From NCBI GenBank assembly GCA_032821775.1, contig JAVLRN010000001.1, positions 4,712,001 to 4,776,000 on the forward strand: a stretch of 64,000 nt of DNA. Reading direction: 5' to 3'. Positions 21,293-31,648 of the stretch are shown one piece after another (positions within the stretch are counted from its first letter, which is position 1; each line of letters starts with the position of its first letter). The notes beneath the pieces were generated by a model. The model made no database searches. It was not told the DNA's origin and saw only the letters and a program-made list of their open reading frames with translations. The position numbers were made by a program, and so were the translations under genes. This DNA comes from Sanguinoderma infundibulare (taxonomy: Eukaryota; Basidiomycota; Agaricomycetes; Polyporales; Polyporaceae).

Positions 21293-24289
21293 TTAATCCG
21301 ACTTTCCCCTCTCCGCGAGCTCCTCCACGGCCCTCGCGAACTGCGCATTCACTCCCGCCTGCTTCTGCGCGCGCGCGTCCTTGCCGAACCGTCTATAAAG
21401 CTCTGCGCACTACCATTAGCCACATCTAAGCTAGACAAGACGGATGCCACTCACCCAAGAACCGCTCCCCGACCCACAGCCCGAGCGGCGCATTCCCCAC
21501 GCTCGTTGCTCTCGTCACCGTCGTGGGCGTGGCGGCGGCAGGGGTGCCGCTGCTGCTGGAGCCATCCTCTCCACCCGGTACAGCTACAGCTTTCGCCTGA
21601 GCACCGAGCCCCGCCGAGAGCTGCTCACACGTTTGAAGCATCGCGCGCGCATGGTCTCCCGCCGTGTGCAGATAATGTGCCGACACGAGCGCGAGGACAA
21701 GCGCCCGCAAGTGGTTGTCCTGCGCCTTCGTTGCGAGTTCCAGCGCAAGCTTCAGATGTTGCCTGAGCACGATTCAGTTAGCACGAGTCCGGGCGGACGC
21801 AATGTGGACGAGGACGCACTTGGACTTCAAGATCTCCGGGGTGATGCACGACTCGAGCACCTGCCCGATCGCCTCCAGTGTCCCGCCCATCCCCCGAGAC
21901 AACTTGATGACCTCTTTACCCTGCGCCTCGATCCGGTCCCAGTCGTCATAGCCGTCGGGCCAGTCGTCGTCAGCCGCCGACAGACCTTTTCGCCATCCGT
22001 CGCCCATTGCGGCGCGCCGGCGGTGAATGCCGACACACAGCGATACCTCGCCCGCTCGCGCAGAGAGGTGAACAAAGCTGCCTGGCTCGGAGTGTTGCGC
22101 GGCAGCAAGGTAACAGCGAAGGGCACGCGCTGGACGGGCGAGCGCGTGCGAAAGGTGCGCGTGGTGGAGGGCGATGCGAGCGGAGAAGAACGGAAAGATG
22201 TTGTAGGTGCGCGAGTGCGCGATGAGCGTGTTGAGACTCTGTGGCGGTTATTTATCAATATGCGGATCTTACTTCACGACGGATCCTGCTTACTTCCTCT
22301 GCGGTGTCAAATTCACTGCGCATGATCGAGATCTGGGCAGTTCGTGTGAGATACTCTACGATGATGGTGAGGCGACAGACCGATTACTCACTGCGACAAT
22401 CTCACACAGCAGGTCGGCTTTGATTCTTGCCAAACGCTCCTCGACCTCCTGTACATCCCCAACACTCGCCCACAGCGAGACTGCAAACCAAGCCGTAAGC
22501 ATGACAGTAAGACAGAAACCTCATTCCAACGTACAGGAGATTTCGCGAGCAGCCTCAGCGTCCCATGTAGCGAGGCCTTCCGTAGCAAAGACTTTCCGCT
22601 TCGGTTTCCGGCCGACTGCATCTCGTTTCGACGTGCTGCTGATAAGGAACGCAAGCAACAACAATATACGGGGGTGGGTCACTTGGATCACCAGCGACGG
22701 ACCATCCGGAAGCGCAATCTGCAGTGAACGTCGCGCATACAGTCAGTCGAGGACCCAGTTGGCACCGCACGGAAGCTCACCTCGACGTGTCCGTCCGGGA
22801 ACCTGTCCAGGACTTCGGAGTCGAGCAATGCGTGTAGATGAGACAGTCGTGGCGAGACTTCTGCCGCCTCGCCGGCATGCGTGAAATACACGACGGACAG
22901 CATGAGCAGGTGGACGGCCATAGCAGCCTCGAACGCGTTCTCAAACATGATGAACGTCTGCTCGACAGGCGCAGGCGCATGAATATTGGACGGCTTCGCG
23001 CCCGTGTCCGCCACGCCATTGCTCTGCGATGGGTGCAGCGGCTTGCGTCCTTTGGGGGTCGACGTAGGCTCATAAGACAGCCCGAGAGCAGCCTCTGCGT
23101 GCTGCAGCGCGTCATGCGCGTCTACCCACATCCCGGCAGCGGTGAGGATACGGGTCCGCAGGACGCGGGCGAGAAGCGCCACCTGGTTGTGTTTCTGGGC
23201 CGTCGCGCGATCTTCAAGCTCTTGAACCACTGCAAGCGCCGCGTGGACGTCTTGTGGGCTTGGCTGAGGGGTCGATGTCCCGGACCGCTGGTGCGAGGAG
23301 CTTGTTCGAGATTTGGCGGGGGTGGCGGAAGGCTTCGGGGCAGACATAGGCGTGGTGAAGAAGGAGATGAGTGTGAGCTGGGCAGAGTAGATTACGTGCG
23401 AGGGGTCTGTGGGCATGAATGATGCGAGGAGGTTGCGGAGTTGATTACGGGCGAATTTAGTCTTGTGTTGCCAGTGCGACAGCTGAGCTTGTAGGAGCGC
23501 AAGTTGATGCTTATATGCGCGTAGAGAGGGGTGCTTCGCAGTAAATTAACAATCCAGAATGTGTGCGTATATATGCTAAAAACAGTTGCGTACCTTCTGT
23601 GCGATTATAGACTACTCGGGAACACGTATTTCAGTCCCGTCCCGAGCGAGAGCAAGTGGTGAACACACTCACCCCTCGACTTAGCGCCTTCTCGACCTTG
23701 GAATCGTTGATTGACATTCTAAGGTTGGGATGGGGACGACAACACGTACCTCTGATTCAATCCCTCCCGCCCAAACATGCTCCTCCGACTGGCTAAACCC
23801 TCCGCTAATCACCCGCATACCCAACTCCGCCAACCCGGTCCATGCACGACACTCGATATCTGGCGGTAACGCTGGAAGAGCGAGACATTTTCGGAGAGCA
23901 GTGAGCGAGAGGACGAGCGATGGGACGTAGTACTTGTGGTCGGGAGGGTGGGCGAGCAAGGAAGGTAAGCTGACGAGTAGGATGGCTGTAGGGATAGGCC
24001 TAAGACCGCCTTCAGACGAAGTGCGAGATAGGGGTCCACATTGAAGTGCAGGGTTGCTGCTGGGAGGGAGAGTGGTGAGGTCTGAGGAGTAACCGTCGTC
24101 GGCCGCGAGGGGGCTGGGACTTGAATGTATGCGCTGCCGCTTGTGCGGGCGGGGATTGCTATCTGAAAGGGTGTCGCGAACAGGCCGGACCTCGATGTGG
24201 CGGGATGCTGCGAGGGATGGGGCCATCGTCGAAGATGGTGAGCGGAGGGTTGAGAGCGACGTCGGCAACAGTGTCGGCGACCGCGCCAT
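21293..24289 (-). CDS. MAU2: cohesin loading complex subunit MAU2/Scc4
   Basis: Ten exons join with compatible phases into 827 residues: 23750-24289, 23673-23696, 23594-23611, 22781-23533, 22535-22718, 22392-22480, 22294-22332, 21820-22238, 21455-21762 and 21293-21402. Motifs follow the MAU2 order: LAGLGMRVI-like helices after DIECRAWTGLAELG; AQKHPSLRAYKHQLALLQ with HWQHKTKFARNQLRNLL; AEAALGLSYEPTSTPKGR; ISIMRSEFDTAEE; TLIAHSRTYNIFPFFSAR; ATKAQDNHLRALVLALVSA with GNAPLGLWVGERFLEL. These are the tandem TPR-like helices of the superhelical protein that wraps the N-terminus of Scc2/NIPBL and helps load cohesin on chromatin in the nucleus. Exon 3 is an 18-base microexon. No frameshift or stop was found, so it appears functional. 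Its 5' end was copied into the left duplication arm. Confidence 0.85.
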
Positions 24290-24469
24290 TCAGCGTGACA
24301 CCGGATCAGGCGCTAATACAGTCACCGACGCGTGACGTAACGCGTTATTGGTCGCGTCTGGCTTGAGCCAACCATTCCCCCATCCAAAACATTGAAACGT
24401 CCTGACATGTATGTGCATGATTGTGTTATCTACGAGAACGCACAAGTCGTCACAAGGATACACTTCTTC

Positions 24470-25330
24470 CGTAACAATGTGATTATTCGGGACTCTACAC
24501 TATCTGTACTAGTAAACACATAAGTACGGCGCGTACGGCGCGTCCGACGCCGGATCTGAAAAGGGACTCGAAACTTCATCTCCGTGGCACGTCTGATGTA
24601 GTCTATCAGAGCCTCTTCATGCCCTAAATTGACACCTAGGTCGTTCTGAGCCAGTTCGAGTGTTTTGAGCGTGTAAGGGCTGATACAGTAGGGTTAGGGT
24701 TAGATAGGTTTTACTCAGACTAGCGCTAGATATGTTCTTCGGTCTACTACCATCTGTCGTCGCTACGTCTGTGTTTCTCCTGCTATAGAACGGGATCTAA
24801 CGCACTTGCGACGCGTGTAGGCTCACCAGCCGGCCTAGCCGGCAACCACCACCCCCAGCTCCTTTACAGAGCGTGCGTGGAAAGCGTTGGAAGAGAACTT
24901 GAATGTGCTTGTATGCTTGTCCATCACGATGTTCCCCTTCCAAGGACTGATGAATCGCGCCCCGCGGACAGCCGGTGATTAGAATAAAATGTTTTGAAAC
25001 AACTCGGAGAGAACTCCAGCGTCCCAACAGAGAAGGAAGCTGAGCAGCGCTTCTAATCGCACGCGATCTATCCAGTGGAAAGGTTGAGTAGCGGAGTCGT
25101 TCATAATGGTGACGGAAACTTGGTGTCGAATTGAGGGGCGCGGGGCACGTTCCGACTCTACGAGCAAAGAGTCTCGCAGATCGGTCCGCAGCGTGATCGG
25201 GATCGTCGGTAACCACGAGAACGACGGAGTGACATGGGACCGCTTGTCCACGGGCAGTCCACTGTCGACAGACAAGTGCCACGGCAAAACAGAGATGGGC
25301 TTTGAGACCATGGAGGGCTTCAAAGAACCG
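24470..25330 (-). pseudogene. F-box relic (right-arm copy)
   Basis: Minus-strand counterpart of 17,240-17,900: ALVCRQWTARGQAV, then after a frame change IMNDSATQPFHWIDRVRLEALL. It is broken by the same frameshift and in addition by a 197-base insertion. Confidence 0.6.
24672..24868. mobile_element. short insertion with target-site duplication (MITE- or SINE-like)
   Basis: About 197 bases present here but absent from the same place in the left arm (near 17,728). It begins TGTAAGGGCTG and its other end, reverse-complemented, reads TGTAAAGGAGCTG, an imperfect terminal inverted repeat with TG...CA ends. It is flanked by GAGCG on both sides, extendable to GAGCGTG depending on where the ends are set; the empty site has this once. 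It contains two tandem TTAGGG-like motifs near 24,690 and no coding sequence. Confidence 0.7.
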
Positions 25331-25531
25331 CCGCAGGACGTCGTCGTTCAGGATTCTGAAGAAAGATCGATGTCAGACAAGAATGTACACATAGAGCAAA
25401 CAATAGATGGACATTGTTCAGGCGGCGGTGTCGTGAGCTCCGAGCTCCACAGCTTTGACCGCTGATTCGAAGTACGATTGTGGTCGTTGACGACGTTTGT
25501 GGCTTCTATTAAGCGCTGAAGGTGCCTACAG

Positions 25532-25684
25532 CATATAAGTACAACCACGGGGCGCTGAGAGCAAACCTGCAACTCATCTTTGTACGCTCATTCAGTACTC
25601 CACCAAACCAGGTATGTCGTCTGATCTTATCTGCCGATAATATTCTAGGAGCTGACCATTAATGGTTCAGCTGGCTCTCCGACA
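25532..25684 (+). promoter_or_regulatory. promoter and 5'-UTR intron of type-C copy 3
   Basis: TATA box CATATAAG at 25,532-25,539. Leader intron from the GTATGT donor at about 25,612 to the TTCAG acceptor at about 25,671, as in the other type-C genes. Confidence 0.6.
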
Positions 25685-26818
25685 ATGCCCAGGCTCAACC
25701 ACGACGTCCTTCGTCTCATCTTCGAACTGGTGGAGGGACAACTTGGCGAGGACGTCAAACATTGGTACAAACCGGGAGCCGGAACGTGGGCCTCCTCTGC
25801 GCTGGTCTGCCGCCAATGGACCACCCCAGCCCAGCTCGTCCTCTACAAAAGGGTCTCCGTAACCATCATGTCCAATCCCTCGCGCAATGTTCGCGCCATC
25901 CTCTTCGCCCGCACTATGCGCAGCTCTCCTCACCTCCGCTCCTTGCTCCGCCACTTCTCGCTCACCGTCGAAGGCGTGGCCCGCCTCCAGGCTGACCTCG
26001 TCGACTGGATGCATGATGTCCCCGTCGGCTCCCTCCGGAGCCTGGAGTCGTCTTTGAAGCATCGCAAGCAGCCTGCCCAGCTCACCTTCTGTCGTGCTCC
26101 CGCCATCCGCCACGTGAAGGAGCTCACTCTGCGCGGACACCAACCACCGGAATTCCTCGGCACGATACACTCTTTTCCGAACCTCGAGAAGGCAACGATT
26201 CACTTCGACGACCCTATCAAGAAGGTGAACTCCTGGGACGGCGTGGAGATAAAGCTCCCGCTGACGGTTCGGACGGTCGATATCCACGCCTGCACCGAAA
26301 GATGCCTCACCAGCATTGTCAAGTTCATCCGCCACGCAGTGTCCGCACGGCACGTCCGAGTTCTTTCGATCTCTCTCTCGTACTTCCTATCGCTAGACTT
26401 GGCCGGGGCTGCGATCGCTGAGGCTCTGCTTTCCGACGTCAACCCCGGCCTGCGGGAATTCCGCATGTGGAGCCTGCCGTGGGAGCCGGAACGCCCATTC
26501 ATGGACGACCTCGTCCTGCGCACCCCCGAGCTGGAGCGCCTCAAAGTCGTTCTCACCACGTTCACCGACCTGCTCTTCTTCCGCCTCCCTGCGACTCTGA
26601 AATCCCTCACGATCATAGCCTCCCCCGCAGATGAGTCCTTCCCCTACAAAGCCGGGCTGACGCGCTTGCTGGAGCGGGTGAAACAACGCAAGATCGCACT
26701 CACTGAGATAGCATTCCACCCCGGGACAGTCGCGATCAAGAACCAATTGCTTGGATTCCCCACCGCTTGCCACGAGAGCGGTGTCGACTTCCGGTGGCTT
26801 GACTTCTGGTTGTCTTGA
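25685..26818 (+). CDS. type-C F-box protein, copy 3
   Basis: One coding exon of 377 residues with a spliced leader. F-box PRLNHDVLRLIFELVEGQ and ALVCRQWTTPAQLVLYKRVSV, then the leucine-rich body (HVKELTLRGHQPPEFLGTI, TPELERLKVVLTTFTD, ATLKSLTIIAS). It is the right-arm partner of copy 1 and keeps an intact frame, with many substitutions in the middle (SISLSYFLSLDLAGAA where copy 1 has AIRLVPPLNNESGGAA). The C-terminus is three residues longer than in copy 1. Same inferred SCF-adaptor role. Confidence 0.8.
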   Translation: MPRLNHDVLRLIFELVEGQLGEDVKHWYKPGAGTWASSALVCRQWTTPAQLVLYKRVSVTIMSNPSRNVRAILFARTMRSSPHLRSLLRHFSLTVEGVARLQADLVDWMHDVPVGSLRSLESSLKHRKQPAQLTFCRAPAIRHVKELTLRGHQPPEFLGTIHSFPNLEKATIHFDDPIKKVNSWDGVEIKLPLTVRTVDIHACTERCLTSIVKFIRHAVSARHVRVLSISLSYFLSLDLAGAAIAEALLSDVNPGLREFRMWSLPWEPERPFMDDLVLRTPELERLKVVLTTFTDLLFFRLPATLKSLTIIASPADESFPYKAGLTRLLERVKQRKIALTEIAFHPGTVAIKNQLLGFPTACHESGVDFRWLDFWLS

Positions 26819-27059
26819 CTCCTGGTTGTAGGGATTGCGCGTGTTTGATGCACCACGCCTTTGTCAATATCGATTTGATTGTCGTTATATATGTAGTCAA
26901 TGGGCGGATGTGATGCCAATGTCGCACAGGATATATAAGCATACCGATGGCTCCCGATCGTGCGAGAAGCAAAACAAGTTCAATCAAACTGTCGGCGCTA
27001 CAGTGGTCACTGAGGCAGTGCTCGGATATCCGGGCCGAGAGTTTTGACGACGTTATGAT
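26819..27059. other. intergenic within right arm
   Basis: Matches 15,580-15,810 in reverse. No gene. Confidence 0.5.
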
Positions 27060-27670
27060 TGGCTGTGGCAGCAAACGTGACCATCTTGTTCCCAACCACC
27101 ATGGCCGCCCCACTCCCGCTGGCGGTCCTCACTCTTATATGCTGCTTTTTTGGTGCAGAAGATCTCAAGAGCTTTGCGATAAACAGCCGAACGCTGTCCT
27201 AAAGAAGATCTGGCAGACACTTCCTTCGTTCGCCACATTCGTCTACTCGGAGGCCTGGACATACAAGGACTCGACCGCTACGGCAAGCGTGGGCGTCCCT
27301 ACGCGAATTCCGTATTACCCTCGACTACCACGCTGCCTCTATCGCTTCCCTCCATGAGGTCGTGGTGAGTCCTCCGTGTTGCCGTGAGTTGACCCATTTA
27401 ACTGATTATCTCCCCGTTGTTACCCAGTTATACAATTGGTGGACCAGCCTGCTTCTGCCGTTCCCAATCACGAGTTTCTGCTTGAACGTTCCCCACACGG
27501 AGCTGCCCGTAGAGGAGTGTTTTGGGAACCGTGTCGATCCGGGCACGTACTCTCCACGCATCCCGCGCTTCTCATCGTCGAGATCACTCTGTTGTCCCCT
27601 TCGGGTCTCGCGTTGCCAGGCTGTCGAGGTCTCCGGAGGTGTTGTCGACCGCTGAAGACTCGGAGGCGTA
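27060..27670 (+). pseudogene. chimera of type-A exon 1 and type-B 3' end
   Basis: 27,060-27,275 matches type-A exon 1 (KKIWQTLPSFATFVY, SEAWTYKDS). From about 27,285 the sequence switches to the type-B C-terminus, using the stretch around the intron seen in the gene at 10896 (DYHAASIASLHEVV, then WWTSLLLPFPITSFCLNV). Frames are interrupted in both halves. The TAG at 27,668 and the 3' flank also match the type-B gene. Confidence 0.75.
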
Positions 27671-27835
27671 GAATGTTGTGGGTCTCGACGAGAATGTTTT
27701 GTATCGAAACGTGCTAATAGCATTCGGGGCTCTCGTAGATATGATGGTAAAAGGGACAAAGGCTCTATGACTATCGGAGGAGAGCATGCGGGCGGAAGCA
27801 GCGGATGCGGTAAAGAGGGCGACAACCACTATGGT

Positions 27836-28475
27836 TTATAGTGAGCAAATGTCAAATGTCAAGGTTGTGGCCTGCGATCCCTCCACCGCTATGTCCGCGC
27901 TCACCTCAACCTCCTTCAAACCCCCGTGGCTGCCTTCATCACGCCTGCACTGAAGCTCAAGTCCTGTTGCCGCCGTTCGCTGCTCCTGTTCCCGCACCAG
28001 CGCAAAGCTCGAGATGCCATCGCCGACCGCGCGCCAAAAGGTATTCACCTGGTGCAAGTCTTCCGCGCTCTCGAATCCTGCCGCGAGAATCACCGCCGGG
28101 TCTTCGCCGATGTACGCCATGAGGGAGGACAGCACGCCGTCGAGGTACGGGAATCACCTCCGAGAGAGCGGCGGTCACCCCTTGCACATGCCCCTCGCCG
28201 ATCCGCGCATGGCCGACAGTGAGGCAGTTCAGCATGGATACGCAGCCTTCAGTGCGCTTTTGCTGGTCTTCGTCTGTCGAAATTGGCGAGGTCGACTCGA
28301 CGGAGGGGGGGGATGCCGCGGCGCGTGGGCTTGCCGGCGAGCGCGGCGGCGATCGTCTCCTGGTCGATGTGCGCGAGAGGGATCTCGAGCGCCCACATAT
28401 TTTTGCACCGCGAGAAGGGCGCGAGACCGGGAAGTGTGACGGACGCGTGGGCGGAGGGAGATTGGTATCGTCATC
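27836..28475 (-). pseudogene. type-A F-box 3' relic
   Basis: Minus-strand pieces RCKNMWALEIPLAHIDQETIA, VGHARIGEGHVQGVTAALS, AAGFESAEDLHQVNTFWRAV and FALVREQEQR match the 3' end of the gene at 1,401-3,147. The region upstream on the minus strand matches the sequence upstream of that gene, so about 1.25 kb covering the F-box and most of the LRR body has been deleted. An insertion near 28,225-28,290 (TDEDQQKRTEG) and frame shifts are also present. Confidence 0.7.
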
Positions 28476-28706
28476 GCGTGACCGTCGCAACGAAAGCAAT
28501 TCTGCTGGTACGGGCGGCTATCCTATCCCCGTGGTACTTAGTAACCTGACTCGGAGCTTGGATCCCGGGGCTATATTCTTCTCCTCCCCTCCAACCTTGA
28601 GGAACCTCCGAACGACGTGCGGCAAGGGTAATGCGCATGCATAATTAAAGTCTCCATTTATCGGCAATATGAATTGTGGCCAAAGCTCGCAAACAGGAAC
28701 ATACAT

Positions 28707-29022
28707 CAGTAAAGTCGGATTTTGCTTAACGGCTTAACGGCTTAACGGAAAATGGCCATCCTCCCCCCCGGATCTTGGTGGATATCCTGGGCAAACTTCT
28801 ACCTCCAACGTGTCGAGGAGACATCTCTTTGTCCCCCGCCATGTGCCAGTCAGAGTGCGGGGGAGTGGTGCTGGTAGAAGGGAGGTCGTCAGTGGCGGCA
28901 CTTACGGGCGCTTCGAGACCTGCTTACGGCTTATCGGCTTATCGTGCTTAACGGCTGCTTAACGTGCTTAACGGTGCTTAATGGCCCCGTTAAGCACGGT
29001 TAAGCAATTTCCGGAAGTACTG
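28707..29022. mobile_element. MITE-like insertion with TTAACGG subterminal repeats
   Basis: About 316 bases absent from the related stretch near 1,140-1,200. The ends are inverted: CAGTA...GCTTAACGG on the left and its reverse complement on the right (GTTAAGCA...TACTG). Many copies of GCTTAACGG or GCTTATCGG cluster just inside both ends. The flanking 8-mers (ACATACAT and ATGTACGT) agree at five positions, so an eroded 8-bp target duplication of hAT type is possible but unproven. No coding capacity. Confidence 0.6.
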
Positions 29023-29130
29023 ATGTACGTTATCATCATGGCGTTGGTGACTGGTCTGCAGGAAGTAGTACATACGACGAGCCAAGGGAAAGTCCACGAT
29101 ACGAATACTGATCAGACCAGAGCACGTGAA

Positions 29131-29757
29131 TCATACCGCAGTAACCGTCATCTCAGAGTCCATCGAAGACTGCCTCCTCGCTTCCGGTCTGCTGAACTCG
29201 TCCAAACACCCCCTCGCAAACGCCTCCGCCCTCTCACGCAAGATCCGATTCAAACACTCCTCCGCCCTCCTCGACACCTCATCGAAAATCTGGTACCTCT
29301 CCTGCCGCCGAGCCTTCTCCCCGTCGTGCTCCACCGCAATGTCGCACCAGATCCGCATCAGCTGCCTCGCGGCCTCGTTCTGCGTCTGCAGCCCGTGCAC
29401 ACCCCGCTTCTCGAACGTGTCCTCGCCCGTCTTCATCCCGTAGTGCGCCCGCAGGATCCGCTCGACGTGCTTCAACGTCCGCCCCTTGTCGCCCACCTCC
29501 CTGAAGCACTCGTTGATCCGATGCAGCCGCTCCCCGCTCCCCCAGAACTCGCGGTTCGAGAACGTCAGCGCCTCGAGCTCCAGCCGCGCCTGGTGCCGCG
29601 CCGTCTCGTCCAGCTCCCGCTTCTCCAACGTGCGGAACTCGCCCACCAGCAACTTGCTGAAGACGCGTGGCAGCCGCGGGTCGAGCACGCGCCGCAGGTT
29701 GTACGCCACGCGGAAGAGCGTGCGCGAGGAGATCGCGCGTAGAACGTCGATCGTGAT
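29131..29757 (-). pseudogene. DUF6535 last exon, internally deleted (unit A)
   Basis: The exon begins after an ACATAG acceptor at 29,758. The first codons (VLRAIS) are followed directly by SRTLFRVAYNLRRV: relative to the copies at 1-1058 and in unit B, 150-151 codons are missing in frame, including the WVKQWLREY hallmark and membrane segments. The C-terminal part is intact and, unlike units B and C, keeps the natural stop (29,131) and 3' flank. No upstream exon is visible. Confidence 0.75.
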
Positions 29758-29939
29758 CTATGTGTCATCGGGCTGAAAGGGCGTTGCGCTTTGGTGGACG
29801 ACGGTCGTTACAGGAGATGCCAGACGGAGGCCACGGAAGGTTGACAGCGACGATGTACCTGGGTAAACCCAGACCTCATTCGTCTTGGATGTTGGAGCAT
29901 GCCAATTTCCGGATGACGGCATCCAATGTGCATCCATAG

Positions 29940-31378
29940 TCAGGGCACTGTCGCGATGTCAGGCGAGTCGCTCTGGAAGCTCCGCGTCAGATCATTCTCT
30001 ATCGGAGAGAAATTGACCGCGACGAGCACAATGATGAGCATAGGATAGATGGCCTAATGCATCGTGTAGTGAGCTTAGAGTTTATACACAAGTCTCGACG
30101 GAGAACTCACGACAATGGGTACGAAGCAGCCAAATGTGTAGTTTGCCTCCGCTCGAAGAAGCACTTTTTGATCGGGGTGCAACGGGGTATCCGGTTGGGC
30201 CGGTCCGAGTTCGTAGAGCACGAGCAGGATCTATGGCGGCGGTTATGAATATTCGTGACCTACAATGAAGCTTAAAAAACGCACTAATAAAATGCAGTAT
30301 ACTGTACCCGATTCGATTAATAAGACGAGCACCTTCGCAGCCCTTGCTCCAGGTTTGCCACCGAAGCTTCCACGTAACAGTGTCCAATGTTGCCTGTCGA
30401 ACCCTGGTCTTAGCCATAACCATTATTCAATACCCAACCAAATGAATGCACACCAGGTTTTGTATGCGATTAGGAATGTAGCTAGCGCGTTCGTCGACAG
30501 CGACAGCACCGCCGTGATTTTCGAGAATGTGCCCGCCTGGAAGATGTAGTTCAGAAAGAGGCATGGACATTGATGGCAAGGACATTCGCGATCCCCCAGC
30601 ACGATGGATGTGATCCCGAATCCTGGCCGAGACGTGTAAGCGAAGGACATATATTACGGGGGGACTAGTCTAATCACGACGTACCGAGTGTGAGCACGAC
30701 GAGCACTATCCCCACATAGTATACCACCCTGTTCCGCCACACGGCGCATGCTCGCCACCATACAATGCTGTCGCCCAACACAACCTAGTCCGTGATATCA
30801 GCTGAGAGACCGGGACGAAATGCAGCACTCAGAAGCCGACTCACATTGAAGCCCAGAGCCATCGTCATGATCATCGACTGCGTCGCCACCCGTCGACTAA
30901 GCTCCTCGGCGTCGGCGTCTCTGTATGAGTTGACAAATAGCCCATCTCGCGCGCCGGAGACGGCTCGACCTGCGCTGGCAATGTACCACCCTCTTGCGGC
31001 CATCCATATCGCCGTTGAGGCGTAGAGCAGCAGGGTGCTCAGAAGGAGGACTTGTCCCGGGGTGTGCCTGAGTCTGTTTCCGCTGCAGCGCTCTGTGAAC
31101 CGAAGGATTTTCGCTCGAAAGGAAGGTCGTGCACATACAGCAAGAAGGATATGGCCACCAGTACGAGTGCCGTGAGGATACCTATCATCACCACGATGAG
31201 AAGGTGTTAGCTGAAGTAAATGTCGGAGAAGTAGGCACGCACCTAACAGGACACTCGACAGTGCGACCTCGAGTGCAACGTACTGCAGGTCGGCTGCGAA
31301 AAACTGGGTAATGTGGAGTGCAAGCGCGTTGGCCTCGATATAGCGGCTGCCTGCTGGGGTGGAAATATCGAAGGACAT
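29940..31378 (-). CDS. seven-transmembrane-type membrane protein (unit A)
   Basis: Eight exons join in phase to 342 residues: 31243-31378, 31139-31181, 30845-31082, 30685-30784, 30454-30622, 30285-30393, 30111-30230 and 29940-30053. All introns are 56-63 bases or so with GT/AG ends. Hydrophobic segments and signature motifs of a large uncharacterised Agaricomycete membrane family occur in order: LLLSTLLLYASTAIWMA, GDSIVWWRACAVW followed by YYVGIVLVVLTL, LSTNALATFLIAYKTW, VLVLLIESGTVYCIL and IYPMLIIVLVAV. The family's function is unknown; the topology resembles a receptor or sensor. A TATA-like GATATAAT lies about 75 bases upstream (near 31,455). It is the only gene of the unit that looks functional and it is kept intact in all three units. 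Confidence 0.8.
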
Positions 31379-31648
31379 GACACATGGAAGGCTGGGGTTC
31401 AGAAACAGCTTTGGTGGGGTGAAGGCTGAATGGACGCAGAGTCCACTGCCGAATTATATCAGCGAGCGGGATCGGTCCAGGCACCAGTTAGAGTAATAGG
31501 CGATGGTCTACGGCGAAACTGGTGCCCGGCTCACCTCTGCCACCTGCCACCGGCGATGTCAGTCATCGTCCTACGTGGTGGCGCAACATAAGCCGTCAAC
31601 CACCTCCTGAGATGAAACTGAACTGCACATTCCGACGATAACGGAGGT

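Larger units (their letters stand above)
24098..27275. repeat. inverted duplication, right arm
   Basis: Reverse-complement partner of 15,340-18,282. It is about 230 bases longer, mainly because of the insertion at 24,672-24,868. Its inner edge lies inside MAU2 exon 1 and its outer edge inside type-A F-box exon 1, where a type-B fragment is joined on. Confidence 0.85.

Noticed and set aside
24672..24868. A tRNA-derived SINE with A and B boxes
   Set aside because: No convincing A-box or B-box consensus could be placed; the inverted ends fit a MITE better.
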